Position numbers and translations under genes: made by a program. 64,000 nt of DNA, taken from assembly GCA_027886175.1 (NCBI GenBank), contig JAJNNQ010000023.1:9317001-9381000 (forward strand), written 5' to 3'. Positions 35,207 to 48,407 of the stretch are shown here, in pieces. Position 1 is the first letter of the stretch, and each line of letters begins with the position of its first letter. Source of the DNA: Phylloscopus collybita (lineage: Eukaryota; Chordata; Aves; Passeriformes; Phylloscopidae). The notes under the pieces were generated by a model. It was not told the origin of the DNA. It ran no database searches and saw only the letters and a program-made list of their open reading frames with translations.

Positions 35207-35899
35207 TAACCAGCTTCTCTTGAAGGATGCACCAGGACTTCTACATCAGAAGCTGTAAAATATCCTTGAGGCTTCTACAAACACTGCTAGTGTCTTTTCA
35301 GTCACTTGGACTGTGGTTTAAAGTAGATGAGATTTTTAATAATCTTCTGGCCTAAAAAATCTGCAAAAAAAAAAAAATATTGATCTCTCTTTGCTTCCTC
35401 TGTTGGAGACAGTATAGTGCAGACATTATTGTAAAATAGCAGATATTCTATTTAGTCAATGAATTTTTGTAAATGTATAGCCTTTAAGACCTGTTGATAC
35501 AACCAGCATGTATTTAAAGATGCCCTTCAAAGATTTCTTATACTCAGGCAGGTAGTTCTGAGCAGGTAAGGGTGGATTCTTTTTGTAAAAGAGTATTATT
35601 TCACCCATGAATAGCCTGGCCTGGCTTGCCATCATTAGTGGCCTGATATGGGGAGTGATAATGTAACATTTTCCTGATTATTTGGGGGGTTATTTTTAGA
35701 ATAGTAGCATTTATATAACAGTCTTGGTAGAGATTTAGGATACAAAAACCCCCTAACCCAGGCTAGAGTTATTAACCTCATGTGTGGTGTTTATAAAAAG
35801 CCACTTTAATACAATGCTGTATAAAGTACGTATAAAAAGAAAAATCCATTACAACCAAGGGGATTTTCAATAAAGTATTAGGCTGGTAAGAGGGTTAAC
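35207..35899. other. Gene desert, nothing recognised
   Basis: AT-rich sequence with a 13-A run near 35366-35378; no gene or repeat family seen. Confidence 0.5.
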
Positions 35900-36190
35900 A
35901 AGGTTGGTGCTTTGCTTCCCTTCCCTTAGTTTTTCGGGGGTTTTTTAAATCAAGGCACAACTTATTATAAGCAGTTAATGTGCAATTTTGGTGCCACAGA
36001 TTAAATTGTCCAGGCAAAAGTACTGCAGGGTTTTGTAAAGACATATATTCAGTACATTGATACACATAAATAAGATTATAGCCTTTTCCCTGTATTTGCA
36101 TTAGCCAAGACAAGTATTAGACATCATAATACAGAATGGTTATTCAGAGTTCACTAATTATCGCTTCGTATCTTTAAATGAGATTATAAT
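35900..36190. promoter_or_regulatory. Candidate conserved noncoding element
   Basis: An AT-rich block with many homeodomain-type cores (GCAGTTAATG, CACTAATTATCG, GAGATTATAATATGG), a TTTGCATTAGCC octamer-like site and retained CpGs (TATCGCTTCGTATC). No coding potential. Assignment is by appearance. Confidence 0.3.
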
Positions 36191-36290
36191 ATGGCCAGCT
36201 CTGGATCCTGGTACAGCCTGACTGAGTTATGCTGTGACACTTGGAGGCAGCAGAAAAACAGCCTGGAAAATAAAACTTCACAAGATTTCA

Positions 36291-36291
36291 T

Positions 36292-36322
<31 letters not shown>
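36291..36322. repeat. (TG)n microsatellite
   Basis: Sixteen TG units with one TA interruption near the start. Confidence 0.95.
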
Positions 36323-39300
36323 AAGAGCAGGAGAGAAAATGGACCTTCACTTCCAGGTTACAAAGGGCTGTTCCAGAGCTGGGATTCCTGGTGCTCCAGC
36401 TGGTTCTGCAGGTGCTCAGGGGAAATCACAGCAGGCTGCATGAAACCTGTGCTGAACATCAGGGGTGGCTGCCTCCCAAACACTCCCACGCTGCTCCCAT
36501 AACAAGGAGCTTTCAAGGATTATCGCAGAGATTTCCAATGCAGCTGAAGCTGGGGCTGTGCACTTGTTGTATTGGTTCTGGGAGCAGTAGACCTTTCCCA
36601 GTTCTGGCCTTCAGATGTTTGGAAGAGAAGATGCAGGCTGGGTGAATTTTTATTTTGTATGGGACCTTTATGGCACTGATATCTACATTCCATCCTTTTT
36701 TTCTCAGAGTCTATTGAGTCACTGCTGCTCTCCCCCTCTTCCACCTAGCTCTCAGGATGGCAAAGGGAGCAGGTGGCTGAGTTTTCCTTCTGTTCCCTAT
36801 TGAGCTACAGCCTAGAATGCTTAACATCATGTATAAATCACAAATAACAGCACAGAATTCCCAGTAACTGCAATGAGATAGGGAAGAAGAGAACCAGGCT
36901 CTGCATGCTCCCTATTGGAAGCTGCTCTGTGGTGGTGCTCTGGGCTGCTGCTGTTGAACACACTTCACCCCAGGGCTGGCCACATTTCTGTGATGAATGA
37001 AGCCACCCTGTGTCCAACATGTCTGTTTTATTTTAATTCCACAGAGCTCTTTGGAATCTTCAGGGAAGAAAGGCACTATATAAGTGTGAGATTGTTGTTT
37101 TTATTTGAATTGGGAAATAGGCTTTCTGAAAATAGTAAGTTGTAGATTAAATGCCAAACCAGGATGAGGCAATACAGCTTTGTACACAGAGAGGATTATT
37201 AGAAATATTTCTTTAGAATGATACCCAGAATGTGAATTACTCAACTTGCCAGGTTACTTATGAAACAGAAAAATTACAGAAGTGCTTATGTAACATTGTT
37301 TTTCCAGAAAAAATAGGTGGTGATTTTTCTCAGCAGCTCCATCTGCTAAATGGACTAACATCTTGCAAAACCTCCTCACTGCTTTCCCTCCCAGAACTCC
37401 TGCAAGGGGACACACACAAGAGCAGATCTATGCGTTACAAAGAGCAATCTCAGATGGTTTAAGTAGGCAATCGGATACAAGAACAAGCTTGGACTATTTG
37501 ATGGGTGAGAAAGGTCAGTTTGTTTTTAGCTTCTCTGCATATAAATCATCTATGAAAAAGTTTATTTTGCAAACGTCTTGAGCAGTACAAACAAGCAATA
37601 CAAAGTTCAGTGATTTGGGGGTGGGTGGCAAGTTGGCCAGAAAGGTCTCTTGACGTGCTTCATCCTTGTCACAGCAGCACTCCGTTACACCACTCCGACA
37701 CAATCCCAACTTATTCCCTTTCTGCCAGCAGTGATTTTCAGAGGGTTGGCATCAATGCAGAGCAGCTCTTGCAGTGCTCACCTCTGCTGAGTGCAGCAGT
37801 ATTTATAGATTAACAACTGCTCCCTCTGCTTTTGGAAAGACTGGCAGGAATGCTTAATATTTGGGGCTGAATTCTTCTAGACATATAATTATTGTATAGC
37901 ACAGAAGGGAAAAGGCTTCGTCAACGCAGAGTATTCCCTTCTAGGCAAATATATGGGAGGTCTCCAGTGATACAAAGTTACATTGTGCTACTGTTTTATC
38001 TGCTAATAGCCTCTGCAATTTTGGGTACTGAGCTGACAGAGATCTCTTTCAGAGGGTGTATAATGCACTCCTTCAAAACAATGCTTCTTGCTGCTTATTT
38101 TTTAATTGTATTTTAAAACTTACTACACAACAACCACAACAAAGAAACCCTCCTCCATGGCTCCCCAGAAAAGCACCGAGTGCTCATGTCACTCCTTTAA
38201 TGGGCATTTCTATTTTACGCCATATTTTAAAAATGCATTTACAGATTTCTTTCTAATTAAATGTTATGGATTAATTTATTGCTCATGAAAGTGAATGATC
38301 ACTAATAGTGGCTCGGATGAGACATAGTGAGGTAGACATTGTGCAAACTTCCCTGCATAGCTCTGCCAGAGCATCTCAGTCTGGACCACTTTTACCCTGG
38401 AGAGTGGGGCTGGCCAGTTGTGTGATAGTTGGGGCATGTGGTGTGGCTTTTTCATCCCGTGCCACCAAGGAAGAATTTCCCTCTGGAGTATCAGTGGCTG
38501 GCATGGTCGTGTAGCTTCTACTGCTGCCATTCGTGGTGCTTTACTCTCCTGGTAACTACAGGAGAACCTGGCTGGGAGCTTTGTGCTTGGATCCCATGGA
38601 AGCACAGAGGAGACCAAAATCCCTGTCCCTTGAAGAGGGGCTGAAACTTCAGGACCTGAATAATTTCAAGGATGTAAATACTTACTGTCTTTAAGAGGAG
38701 AGTAATCTTTTTGAAGTCAAGCACATGCTGAAGTCATTTCTTGGCTGTGGATGTCTAAAACCAACAGAAACTGTAAGTGGGGAGAGGTAAGAATGACAAG
38801 GCTTGAGAGCCAATCATTACAAACTAGAAATCAGCATATCACTAATCTATCTATATTAAAGCATAACTGAGAAAGGCAGTTAATAAACAAGATTCCCTTG
38901 TTAGTCCTTACCTGCTATTCCTAGAGAATCCCATTTTTTTTGTGTGTGTTCAGAGCAACTCAAACAAGTACTAGGCATTGATAGCAACACAACCTGAAGT
39001 ATCTATAGGAACAGCTCCATTTTCAAAAGCTTGTAATGCCCAGTGGGTTTTGCAGAGAATCCTCCCCAGTCCTGAAATACACATTGATTTTTACAGCTGT
39101 AATACAATTCTGAGCTCACACTTTGGCATCTTTGCAAATTTTGTTGATACTGAAAACATGAAGTTATAATACCAGCTCTGAAAGAGACAGGTCTGAGCTT
39201 TACTCAGCAGGATTTTTGAGAACACAGTCTTGAGTATCACTTGTTCTTTGACACTTGCAGTCTCACAGAAATTCCTTTTATTCCTCTGGAGAGGAATCTT

Positions 39301-41590
39301 CTCTTTACAATGACTGTCACAACAGAGCACTTCCAGAAAGCAGGATTCCCCGTGACAGCTGTTACAGGCTTTCTCTTCCTATTTTTAGACAGGGGGCACA
39401 TCCGTCAGCTGATATAATCCCAAGTAGCACTGTGAGTTAAATGTAAATCTTCAGTTGCAAGAGTTTAGTCCCAATGCCTTAAACATTTCCTTCAAATACA
39501 TTTTAACTCTGATAGTCTTTATCATATTCTCTTTACATTTTTATAGAATAGACCCTCTCTTCAGCACATACTTTCTATTAACAGTATTCCTAGCCCACTT
39601 AATTTTTATACAAATGCCTTGGCTTTGGGATTTGTATGAAGACATTAGAATAACAGTTTTCAAGTTTTATACCTAAAAATATCTCTCTCACTGTTGAGGG
39701 TTTGAAGTTTGGACAATTTTTTTTTGGACAAAAAGGCAAACAAAGGCCAATACTTACTTACAAACTGTCATGAGAGTTTGTTTTCTAAAAAAACAATTAT
39801 GAGTCTGCTACATCATTTCTTCAAACAGTTTGTAATGTTGTAATAGATATGAATTACTATCTGGAGGCAAAAAGGGTTCTGGACAGAATAAAATGATGCT
39901 ACAGTTATATGAAGAGTAATTAACTGCAGTGTGTAAATAATGTGTGTGCTGCTTGACCAGAATTAGCCAAGCCTCACACAACTCATCTGATAATGCTATT
40001 TGTGGTTTTCATTTTTCTCCCCGAGAGAGTTCTGGCAGTCCAGAAGATTCTAATGAAAAGTCTAATGTAAGACTTATGAGAGTCAGTGGAGATTTAAAAT
40101 AATGCTGGTTAATGTGATATGGTGAGACCAAGGATGGTTGCTGAAAAGTTTTTAGAAAACAGCAGTTGATCCAATAACATTGGAATAATTGATAGATATT
40201 CCCTGGACACCAGAATCAATGCTGGAGGTTGCACATGAAATCAGCTTGTGCAGGGTGATAATGGAATTTGAAGTATGGACTACACCTACACTCCTAAAAC
40301 TGAGCAGAGGCTCTTGGATTACAAGACTCCATTGGAGCCCTGGTACACTCTGGGATTTGCTTCCTGCATTATTTTCAGCACAGATTTTAGGCCATTTCAT
40401 TTTCCACTACTTAGATGTGGAAAATCCGGCAATGTCTTCCTGGCCATGAACAGCTAATGTTAGGCCAAGCAGGTATCTACAGTAAGGAGCTCAGTGGCAA
40501 CCATAAGTGCATATTTGATGAATAAATAAATATGTGTACATTGCACCCACATTTTCTTTCCTCTTTCAAAAATTTAGCCTTATAAACCCAGGATACCGAA
40601 CAGGATTTTGATTTCTAGGACCTTATATAAATCATTTTCATATACTGCTTGAAATAGCCTATCTCGTTATGATGAAACTTTATTGGACGCTGTCTTTAAT
40701 TTATTCACACCATGTTCTGCAAGACTGTCATTATGGAAATTGCTTATGAAGAATGTTTCACTAGGCAAGTGAAATGCCAGTTGAATATATTATGTAAAAG
40801 TCTGATTAAAGAAAAAAAAATTAAAAACCCAACAACTTGATTGATCATAGAATGGGGTTTTTCCTGGTTAAAATCATGCTGTCTTCACTGAATTGTATGT
40901 ACACTTGTTGCAGAACTCCATAAAGAACTTTCCATCACTCCTCCTCCTGGATTTCACTGCTATAAATCCAATCTAAAACCTGGTAAACACAGAAGGATCC
41001 TCACAAAGGAATTTAACACTTGCTCCTTGGGAAAGTGTAAAGAGTGACCATCAGATAGGACTTTGCAGAGAAAATATTTACCTGCACTGATGTCTCAGTA
41101 ACTGTGAAGAGCATTTTCCAATGAATAGTCAATGTTTGGCTTAAACTCAAGTGGCCAACACCTAATTCAAGCTGGCAGGTTTTGTTGACCCGCAGACCTA
41201 ATTATTTACACTCTCCAGGTATTGTGACCTTTAAGAAGCACATTTCAGAATGAAGTGAATGAATTTATGCCAATTTACACCAGCTGTAGAACCTGTCCTT
41301 AGTTTTACACCCTGCTCTTAAACATTCTGGGTCAGAACCAAGGTACAAGGGTTTATGGAATTTAAGTAATTTCTGGATTTGCTTCTCGATCCATATCCAA
41401 GATATCCTTGTTTTAGCCTTCCCTTCCATCATTATGAGCTCCAGAAGATGTGTTCAGGATGGTAATTCGTGCATCAGAAAGGAGTCATTGCTGGTTCAGT
41501 AATTCCTGGCTACGTACAGCATTTTTTGTCAAGGCCCAGTCTGCTGGAAACACCAGGGAAAATCAGGAGCAATGTCACCCACATTGCTAC
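36323..41590. other. Gene desert, no gene seen
   Basis: Short random frames only. Patches near 38.16-38.34 kb and 40.62-40.81 kb (CTTTATTGGACGCTGTCTTT) look more constrained than average. About 41250-41345 resembles a diverged sauropsid repeat (ATTTACACCAGCTGTAGAAC). Confidence 0.45.
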
Positions 41591-41615
41591 AAAAAAACAA
41601 ACAAACAAAAAAAAA
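41591..41615. repeat. A-rich (AAAC)n simple repeat
   Basis: A7, three CAAA units and a 9-A run. No retroposon body identified upstream. Confidence 0.85.
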
Positions 41616-44600
41616 GGAATCTTTCCTGAAGACCACAGTTAAGGAAGAAGCAGGAGGGAGTAAGCAATAACAGCAGCACAGAGCAAGTGAACTCTAAAGC
41701 CAGAAATAGCACTGACGTTTTCCAGTGTTCTCTTAGTGCCCTGTCCACTGGACTACACAGATGGGTAATTCAGAGGCTGAATTCAGTTGTAAACTAAATC
41801 CATGGAAATTCAGCATAGGAGAGCTAGCCAGAATATCAGGAGCAAAACTTTGTTGTTGGAATTGGAATTGTTGGAAGGGCTCTTTCACCAAGTTCACAGA
41901 GCACTTCTGGAGTCCTTTGCATGTAGAGCACTTAACTTTGAAGTTAACTGGCTCCAGCCTCTAGATACAAACAGATAATTCCTTTTTATCCCTTGAGCAA
42001 TTGTGCACCTACAGAGAAAAACTCTTGACAAATACACAGCTATTAGTGAAAAGAACTGCAGCTGTCCAACACACAGCAACTGGAAGTAATAGAGAGTTGT
42101 GGTGACTTTGTTGGTGACTTTGTTGCTGAACGTCACCAGGTTCTGGTCAGGAGAATTTAATCCATCTTACCAGTAATTGCAGTGGGGCAGACGAGAGCAT
42201 TCCGAATCTGCTTATTTTAAAACCAAATTTTGAGAGTTCAGTTCTTAACTTTGCCCTAGCATTGCTGTGATAAGGATCCCTAGCTACATTTAAGGTGTTT
42301 TCAGCCCATAGAAAGGGGCACACCAGAGAGTGAGCTACAGTCAGTGGAAAGATTTCAGGGGTTCCTGACTCAGTGTATGCATGACACAGGTGCTTTGAAA
42401 AATAGGCAATGACAAGCACTAACTGCAACTGTCCTATTTTCCACAGAAAAATACCAGTTTATGAAAACAGATTTTTAATTTTAATTCAACATTCTGATAT
42501 TTAGGAAGAAAATTGGATCAAAATCAGAGAAAGAGTCAAAGGAACTGCTATTTTCACCCATTTTAAAATAGAGAGGAAGGTGGTAACTGGGATGTTTACT
42601 TAAAACATGAGTTGACTGCCTTCCAGTCCCTCTGATTCAGAGATATAAAGCTTATACAGCAGCTGTACACTCATTATTACTCTGGAATTGTTACCTTTTT
42701 GGCTTCTTTGATTTTTGGACATGAGAATTCAGACAGAGTTATTTTTGTTCTTCGGGAAAGGCTTGAGAGTAAGTGCTAAAATTTAACCATTCCTACGAAG
42801 TACAGTTCTTAATCCCTAACCTGGATTTATCTCTGCAGCTCTCACGTAGCTGTCAAGAAGGGTTTCTGCACTCTTCCATCCCAGTTGCAGCTTTGAGTTT
42901 GTTGGGCCAGGGAGCTTGTATGGACTGAGATTTCTTAGCAAACACAGACATTACACTTTACAGGAAAGACTAGACAATATATAAACGTTCTTTCAAAGTC
43001 TTATTTTATCTGTTGGCTTTAAACTCACAACCGTGTGTATGAGGAATTGGGTGTGCCAATCCCATTAACAACAATGGGAGCAGAGGGCTTAATTCTCCAC
43101 AGACTATGCTGAAAATGTGCCCCCTAAAGAATACTGCATGTATAATTGATTTGGGCTATTTGTTTGAACTTGCCAAATGGATTTCTTGAATATTTGTAGC
43201 TAGTTTTGAAAGCACTCCCATCTTCAACCAGACATACAGGTTATTAAAGGATTTGATTTGACATTTAACAATTTTGGATATTAATATTCCCCACTTTTTC
43301 CTAGATCAACATAATCCTTCTAAATCCCAGCATCAACAGTCATTACACCAAAAGAACAAGATGTTGCTGCTGTTGCTGTGTTCCAGTATTGGATTTTGTA
43401 GGAGCTTGGTTAATTTGGACAGATTTATATTCTGCCATTTCCTGAACTGTGAGCAGGATCTTGCAGGTTCAGCTCTTTGAAAACATTCACATAAACAATC
43501 TCACTTCATTACTTTGAAGGAAATAGATTCAGTGGCATCTGCTAAAGTGGTGATATTCTGTGACATAGAAAGATGTCTTTTTGCTCTCAGACCTGGCTAA
43601 ATATGACTCACTCCTAGGCATCAAGAAACTGGTACCTGATAGAGATCTGATCTCAGATCTAGTGAGGATTCCTGTCATTTTGAGCTACTCTGGATTTCAG
43701 CTGTTTCAGGAGAGAATGACAGGACAAAGCTTATTTTCAATTGATATGACGATTGATAGTTCTTTCTATAGCCAATGTGAGCTGCAAACCAAAGGATTCA
43801 ATTTTTTTTTTTACCCAACTTTTCCTAGGACTATTTCTATGATAGGCCCTCATTCTGTCTGGCAACACTGAAGTGCTTTTCCTGTCATCTCATTCCATGA
43901 TCTCAAGCTATAAACTGCGTTTTGCCAACATGCTTCAGACTGGGTATTGGATCACTCAACAGGTAATTCCATTGCAGTGAATTGGGCTACTCAGAAAATT
44001 TACCCGTCAGCTTCAGATCTGGGTGTGATGGATGAAGAGGATTCACTCATCAGGTGACTTCCTTATTCCAGTAGGTAAAGTGAGGAAGGAATGTTGGGTC
44101 TATATTAAGAGTCAGCCAAAACAGCAAGGTCAGAATAGCAGGAAGATGTAATTTGATGCTGGTGTAAACCAGCCGTAACTTTCTACCCCCCAGAGAAAGT
44201 AACGAGAGTTGTGACTCAGAGGTGTGTCCGGGAGTCACGAACAGCCTGAGGTTTATCTTTGAGACGGTGTGATTAACACTCAACCCCTTGCTGGAGGCTG
44301 TGCCTAAAGGTACAATATTCCCTATGTGATGAACATGGATGTGAGCTGGGGTTGCTGCTGGATTGAGTAACGTCAGGGCTGATCCCAGAGTCTGAGTGGT
44401 GAATGTGAGTGGTACAAGTCAGCCTTTAGAGAGGACACTTCTGAGAAATAAGGACCCGAAAGTTTTGGTGGAAGATGCTTAATTATTTCTTTTTTTTCTA
44501 AAACTCTTGTCAGACATGCTTCAAACCCAGGCTAAGGAGCTTGGTTAGGTTAATTTAGGTACAGCTGAGTGTTAGCTATGGCAGAAACCCCCAATGAGTG

Positions 44601-46660
44601 AGTGAAGAACTATGTTTAGTGCCACCCATTTATCAGCAGAGGTTTGTTCCCATGTATCAGCCTAATGCTGACACACTAGTGTTTTCCAGGCCTGACTGCC
44701 TCTCTCCAGGCTGTATCTGTGGCAAATGGGAGAGAACAGGTCTCAGTCTAGAGAAAGGCCTGTCTGACAACCCCTTCCCTTGGTCCTGCAGCCTCATACA
44801 CCACACCGAGCACCTCAGGAAATCTTTCTGACCCCTTCTGCCTTTAGGTGTTAGTTCTGGATTGAGACACTGGGACCTTCTAAAGTTAATTCATAATATA
44901 AACCAGCAGTAACTAAAAATATACCCCTTCTTTTATATACCTCTTCTTTTTTTGTTTGTTTTAATATGCTATCCCACTCTTCACATTTCTGTTGCGATTC
45001 ATGGAAAGATCTTGAGTCTATGATTCATGTATTTTAAAAATCACCAGTGTTATGACCTTTATTTCCTAATGTGCTGACAGAAGTTGTGGTCTTGGTTGTA
45101 TTTTGTAGTTTCCCCCTGGTAAAACATCTTGAGAGGAGTGGTTGATGTAATTCAAAAGAGAACTCTCACAATGAGATGATGAGGTGTAGCTTATTTGCTG
45201 GGCTCAGCAGGACTGAGGGGCTGCATTAGCAGCACTGGTGTTGGCTTTTCTAAGCCTGCTTAGGACATGCAATCCAAGTGTCAGTAGCATCTCCTTAACC
45301 TTTTCTGCTTTGAAAGAAAATTAATTAAGTAGCAGAGAGAAATGGGGTGAGAGCTTAAAGTCTTCTCTAGCTCTTCAACAACGTGTTACACTTTGGTCAA
45401 CAACATGTTGTACTTTTAACAAAACAGAGCTGTTTTTTTTAGTAAAAATACTGTGCTCTTGCTCATGGTGTTGGCTGCTTGCTGTTAGTGTTGGAACCTC
45501 ACTGATCCCCAAAAGAATGAGAGTGGCAATCTGGCCATTGACTGTGAGCCCTGTGTGCATTGCCTTGCCCGTGGTGGAGAGGCTGAAATGATGCAGTGCC
45601 TCCAGCCTTCATCCTCATGGCACAGTTACCTAATCCATTTTCTGCCCTCAGCAGCTACAGCTCAGCATAAAAGTCACATTACCAACTTCAGGAGGAATCC
45701 AGAGAATGGCTCCAGTGTTGTGTTTATGTAGGTCCTGCCCCTGTTTCTGTCAGCTGCTGCTGGCTCAGTTGCTGCTGTGGAGAAAAGGATTTCCCCTGAA
45801 AGCTGCTTCTCCCGAGGCCAAAGCATTTTTGTGACACTGCTGGACTGTGAAAGACTGATACACAGCAAATAGTATTTGTGCATTCCTGAGAAGACCACCT
45901 GGGGTTCCTGTACTGTAAATGTTGAAGAGACAGTATTTCTGGGGAGGTGACATTCCGTCATCTTGTCGTATTCCACTCCACCCTCTCCAGGTTAAGATGC
46001 AGAATTGCAGTCTGGAAGGAAATTATTTCCCCTCCACAGTCTTAAACTTCATCTGAGCTTGCACGTTTGACTTACAAAAATCCTGAATTAGGCAGGAAAA
46101 GAGAAAATTCTGAAACAAGGGAGCCCATAGCTCATCTTCATTTGATCTGAATTTATTTACTCTGTTAACAGCCAGTCTTTGGCAGCAGCACTCAAGACCT
46201 GTCCCAGCTCCTGGGAAAACAGGAATTCACCCACACACCCACCCAAACCCACTTCACCTTGAGCTCTTGCTGCACAGTCCTGCAGCAACACATCAGCCTG
46301 GACTCACCTCCCAGAGCAGGAGCTGTGCACAGCCCTCACACCTCAGCCTCCTGTCCCCACAGGGCTGCTCCTGGTGCCCCAAAACTCGACACAATCCCAT
46401 CCCAGGAAGGAGGGACGCCTTGCTTAGAGAGCAGGAAGGGAAGCTGCTGGGGTCAGGCCCACTGTGTGAAAAGGGGTGAGTAGAGCAGCAACATTGATGT
46501 TTGTGCTTTTGATCAGTGGGGTTATTTTAAGATGTCCATGTCTCTAAAACCAGTAAATATGTTGACCATTTATCATCCTACAATAACAGCCCACAACTTA
46601 GGTCTGTTATCTCCACTAAGTTCCATGCTTGTTCCATAAAAATGAATCATATAGTGAACT
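41616..46660. other. Gene desert, no gene seen
   Basis: No supported gene. A 12-base direct repeat (GGTGACTTTGTT twice) lies at about 42100-42124. Stretches at 43.02-43.10 and 43.95-44.20 kb resemble the diverged sauropsid repeat also seen at 53.4 kb. All open frames are short. Confidence 0.45.
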
Positions 46661-46720
46661 AAAACCAAACCAAACCAAACCAAACCAAACCAACAAAAAA
46701 AAAAAAAAAACCAAACAAAC
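46661..46720. repeat. (AACCA)n and A-rich compound simple repeat
   Basis: Six AAACC pentamers, then a 16-A run and CAAA units. Confidence 0.95.
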
Positions 46721-46835
46721 ACAACACCACAAGGGAGGGGGGACTGATTTATGCCTGTTTACTCTGTACAACTACAAACATCTATGTAGGAAACAAATAA
46801 GGACACTGAAGGAAAAAAAACCCCACTTCACCCTT

Positions 46836-46852
46836 CCCCCCCCCCCCCCCCC
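46836..46852. repeat. Poly-C tract (17 C)
   Basis: A mononucleotide C run after a short A-rich stretch; its length may be uncertain because such runs sequence poorly. Confidence 0.9.
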
Positions 46853-47760
46853 ATTTTGAAGCCTTACAAAGACAAGCCATGTGCTCAACATCTGCAATGT
46901 ATGTGGGAATTATTCAAATGAGCCTTAGTGGTGGTTGCTTCATGCCAGGCTCCTGAAGTGGCAAGGAGGAGTGACAGGCCACCACACTGTGTACATGCCA
47001 CAGTCTTGTGCACCACATCCACACTCCAGTCATCTTCTGGCTGGGTTGGCCAGTGGTAGCCAACAGGCCTGGTGGAACATGACCTTACCTATTTCATGTC
47101 AAGTATATTTTGCATGTCTGGCCATGTCTGTTCCAGGGTCTGTGTTTCACAGTGCCCTATCTTTGGGAGGGAGGGAGTGGATGTTGCTGCTGGCTTTAGT
47201 TTGGCAGGATAATGCTGAGCCACCTGAGTAAGCAGAGGAAGGTCAGTCACATGCTCTGTGCTGGAGCACACAGATCAGTGCTGCTCATGAATTGAATTTA
47301 GTAGATCAGCATCAGGAGACAACATGGGCCACAGCAGAGACACAGTCCAGTCACTGCTAGAGCTTGCCAGGCAGTGCCTGGGAGAGTGGCACTGGAGGGC
47401 CACCAGGTAAAGCCTGGCCCTTGTGCTTGGGCTCAGGCTCTGCTTGCCTGAAGTGCACAGCCCAGGCTCCAGTTTGCCTTTTACCTGTTGCAGCCAAGTT
47501 TGTAACAGCCCACCATGCTCTGATTGGCTTCGCTGAACTTGCATATGCATTTGTGAATATATGGATCTAAAATATTGCATTTAGTACCATGTAGTTTGGG
47601 GTTTATTTTTCTTTCCCCTTGACTATCAGCTAAAAGTCACTGTCCACACTTAGGGAAGACTTTGGCAAAATCTTTGTCTTCTTTGCTACTCTGTGAAGAA
47701 TGGCAGAAAAAGCACTGGAACTAAGCAGACTTTCTGTCCCGACCAGACAAATTTTGTTCC
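46853..47760. other. Intergenic DNA before the orphan CpG island
   Basis: No supported gene. 47.57-47.76 kb grades into constrained-looking sequence next to the island. Confidence 0.45.
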
Positions 47761-47930
47761 TTTTCTTCCCAAGCAGCCAAGCACCTTACAATTCGACGCT
47801 GGATTGTGAATGCCTTATTCACATCAGCGGCTCATTACATCAGTCACTTCGGCACTTACGCTGATTCCGGGCTAATTCTCTCCGTGTTAATAACTTCGAT
47901 GGGGATAGGCGTGCGTGAGCAGCCAGGAGC
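47761..47930. promoter_or_regulatory. CpG-retaining shoulder of the orphan island
   Basis: This stretch is not GC-rich but keeps about ten CpGs in 130 bases (TTCGACGC, CAGCGG, TTCGGC, TACGC, TCCGTG, TTCGAT, GGCGTGCGTG), with TAAT cores. A small inverted repeat, TGTGAAT (47805-47811) and ATTCACA (47817-47823), lies within it. CpG survival in non-GC-rich DNA points to an unmethylated, possibly conserved element. Confidence 0.4.
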
Positions 47931-48198
47931 CAGCGGCAGCGCAGCGATTCCTTCAGTGAGATCAGCAGTGACCGGAGCGCTGCGCTTCCCTCAGCGGTGC
48001 TGGCGGGGTGGGAAGGGGGCGCTGAGCCCGCACCGCCACCGCCAGAGCGGCTGGAGCGGCGCCGGGAGCGCTCGGGACTCGCTGCCGCCGCATCCCCGGC
48101 GCGGGGCGGGCCAAGAACGCGCGGTGCTCCCGCGGCAGCGGAACCTTTGCGGCTGCCCGGGAACCCGCTGGCCCGGCACTGCTCCGCGGCAGCCCGGG

Positions 48199-48371
48199 GC
48201 CGAGCCGGGCCGAGCCGGACTGTGCCGTGCCGAGCCGAGCCGAGCCGAGCCGAGCCGAGCCGAGCCGGGCCGGGCCGAGCCGGACTGTGCCGTGCCGAGC
48301 CGAGCCGAGCCGAGCCGGACTGTGCCGAGCCGAGCCGAGCCGACCGAGCCGGGCCGGGCCGGGCCGGGGCC
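48199..48371. repeat. GCCGA pentamer satellite with interspersed variants
   Basis: About 34 five-base units, mostly GCCGA, with GCCGG variants and three insertions of CGGACTGTGC starting at 48216, 48281 and 48316. The spacings (65 and 35) are multiples of five, so expansion kept the register. Each unit carries a CpG, making the array extremely CpG-dense. Confidence 0.95.
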
Positions 48372-48393
48372 CGCGGCCGTGGCCGCTCCGCCG

Positions 48394-48407
48394 CTGCCCT
48401 CTAGCGG
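48394..48407 (-). promoter_or_regulatory. CTCF-like motif, - orientation
   Basis: Read on the - strand, CCGCTAGAGGGCAG matches the CTCF core at 13 of 14 positions. It is directly beside the pentamer array and points back towards NOG, convergent with the + strand motifs at 14739 and 15188. Confidence 0.45.

Noticed and set aside
40845..40870. GATCATAGAATGGGG resembling a CR1 end
   Set aside because: Only a dozen bases match and the expected flanking CR1 tail is missing.
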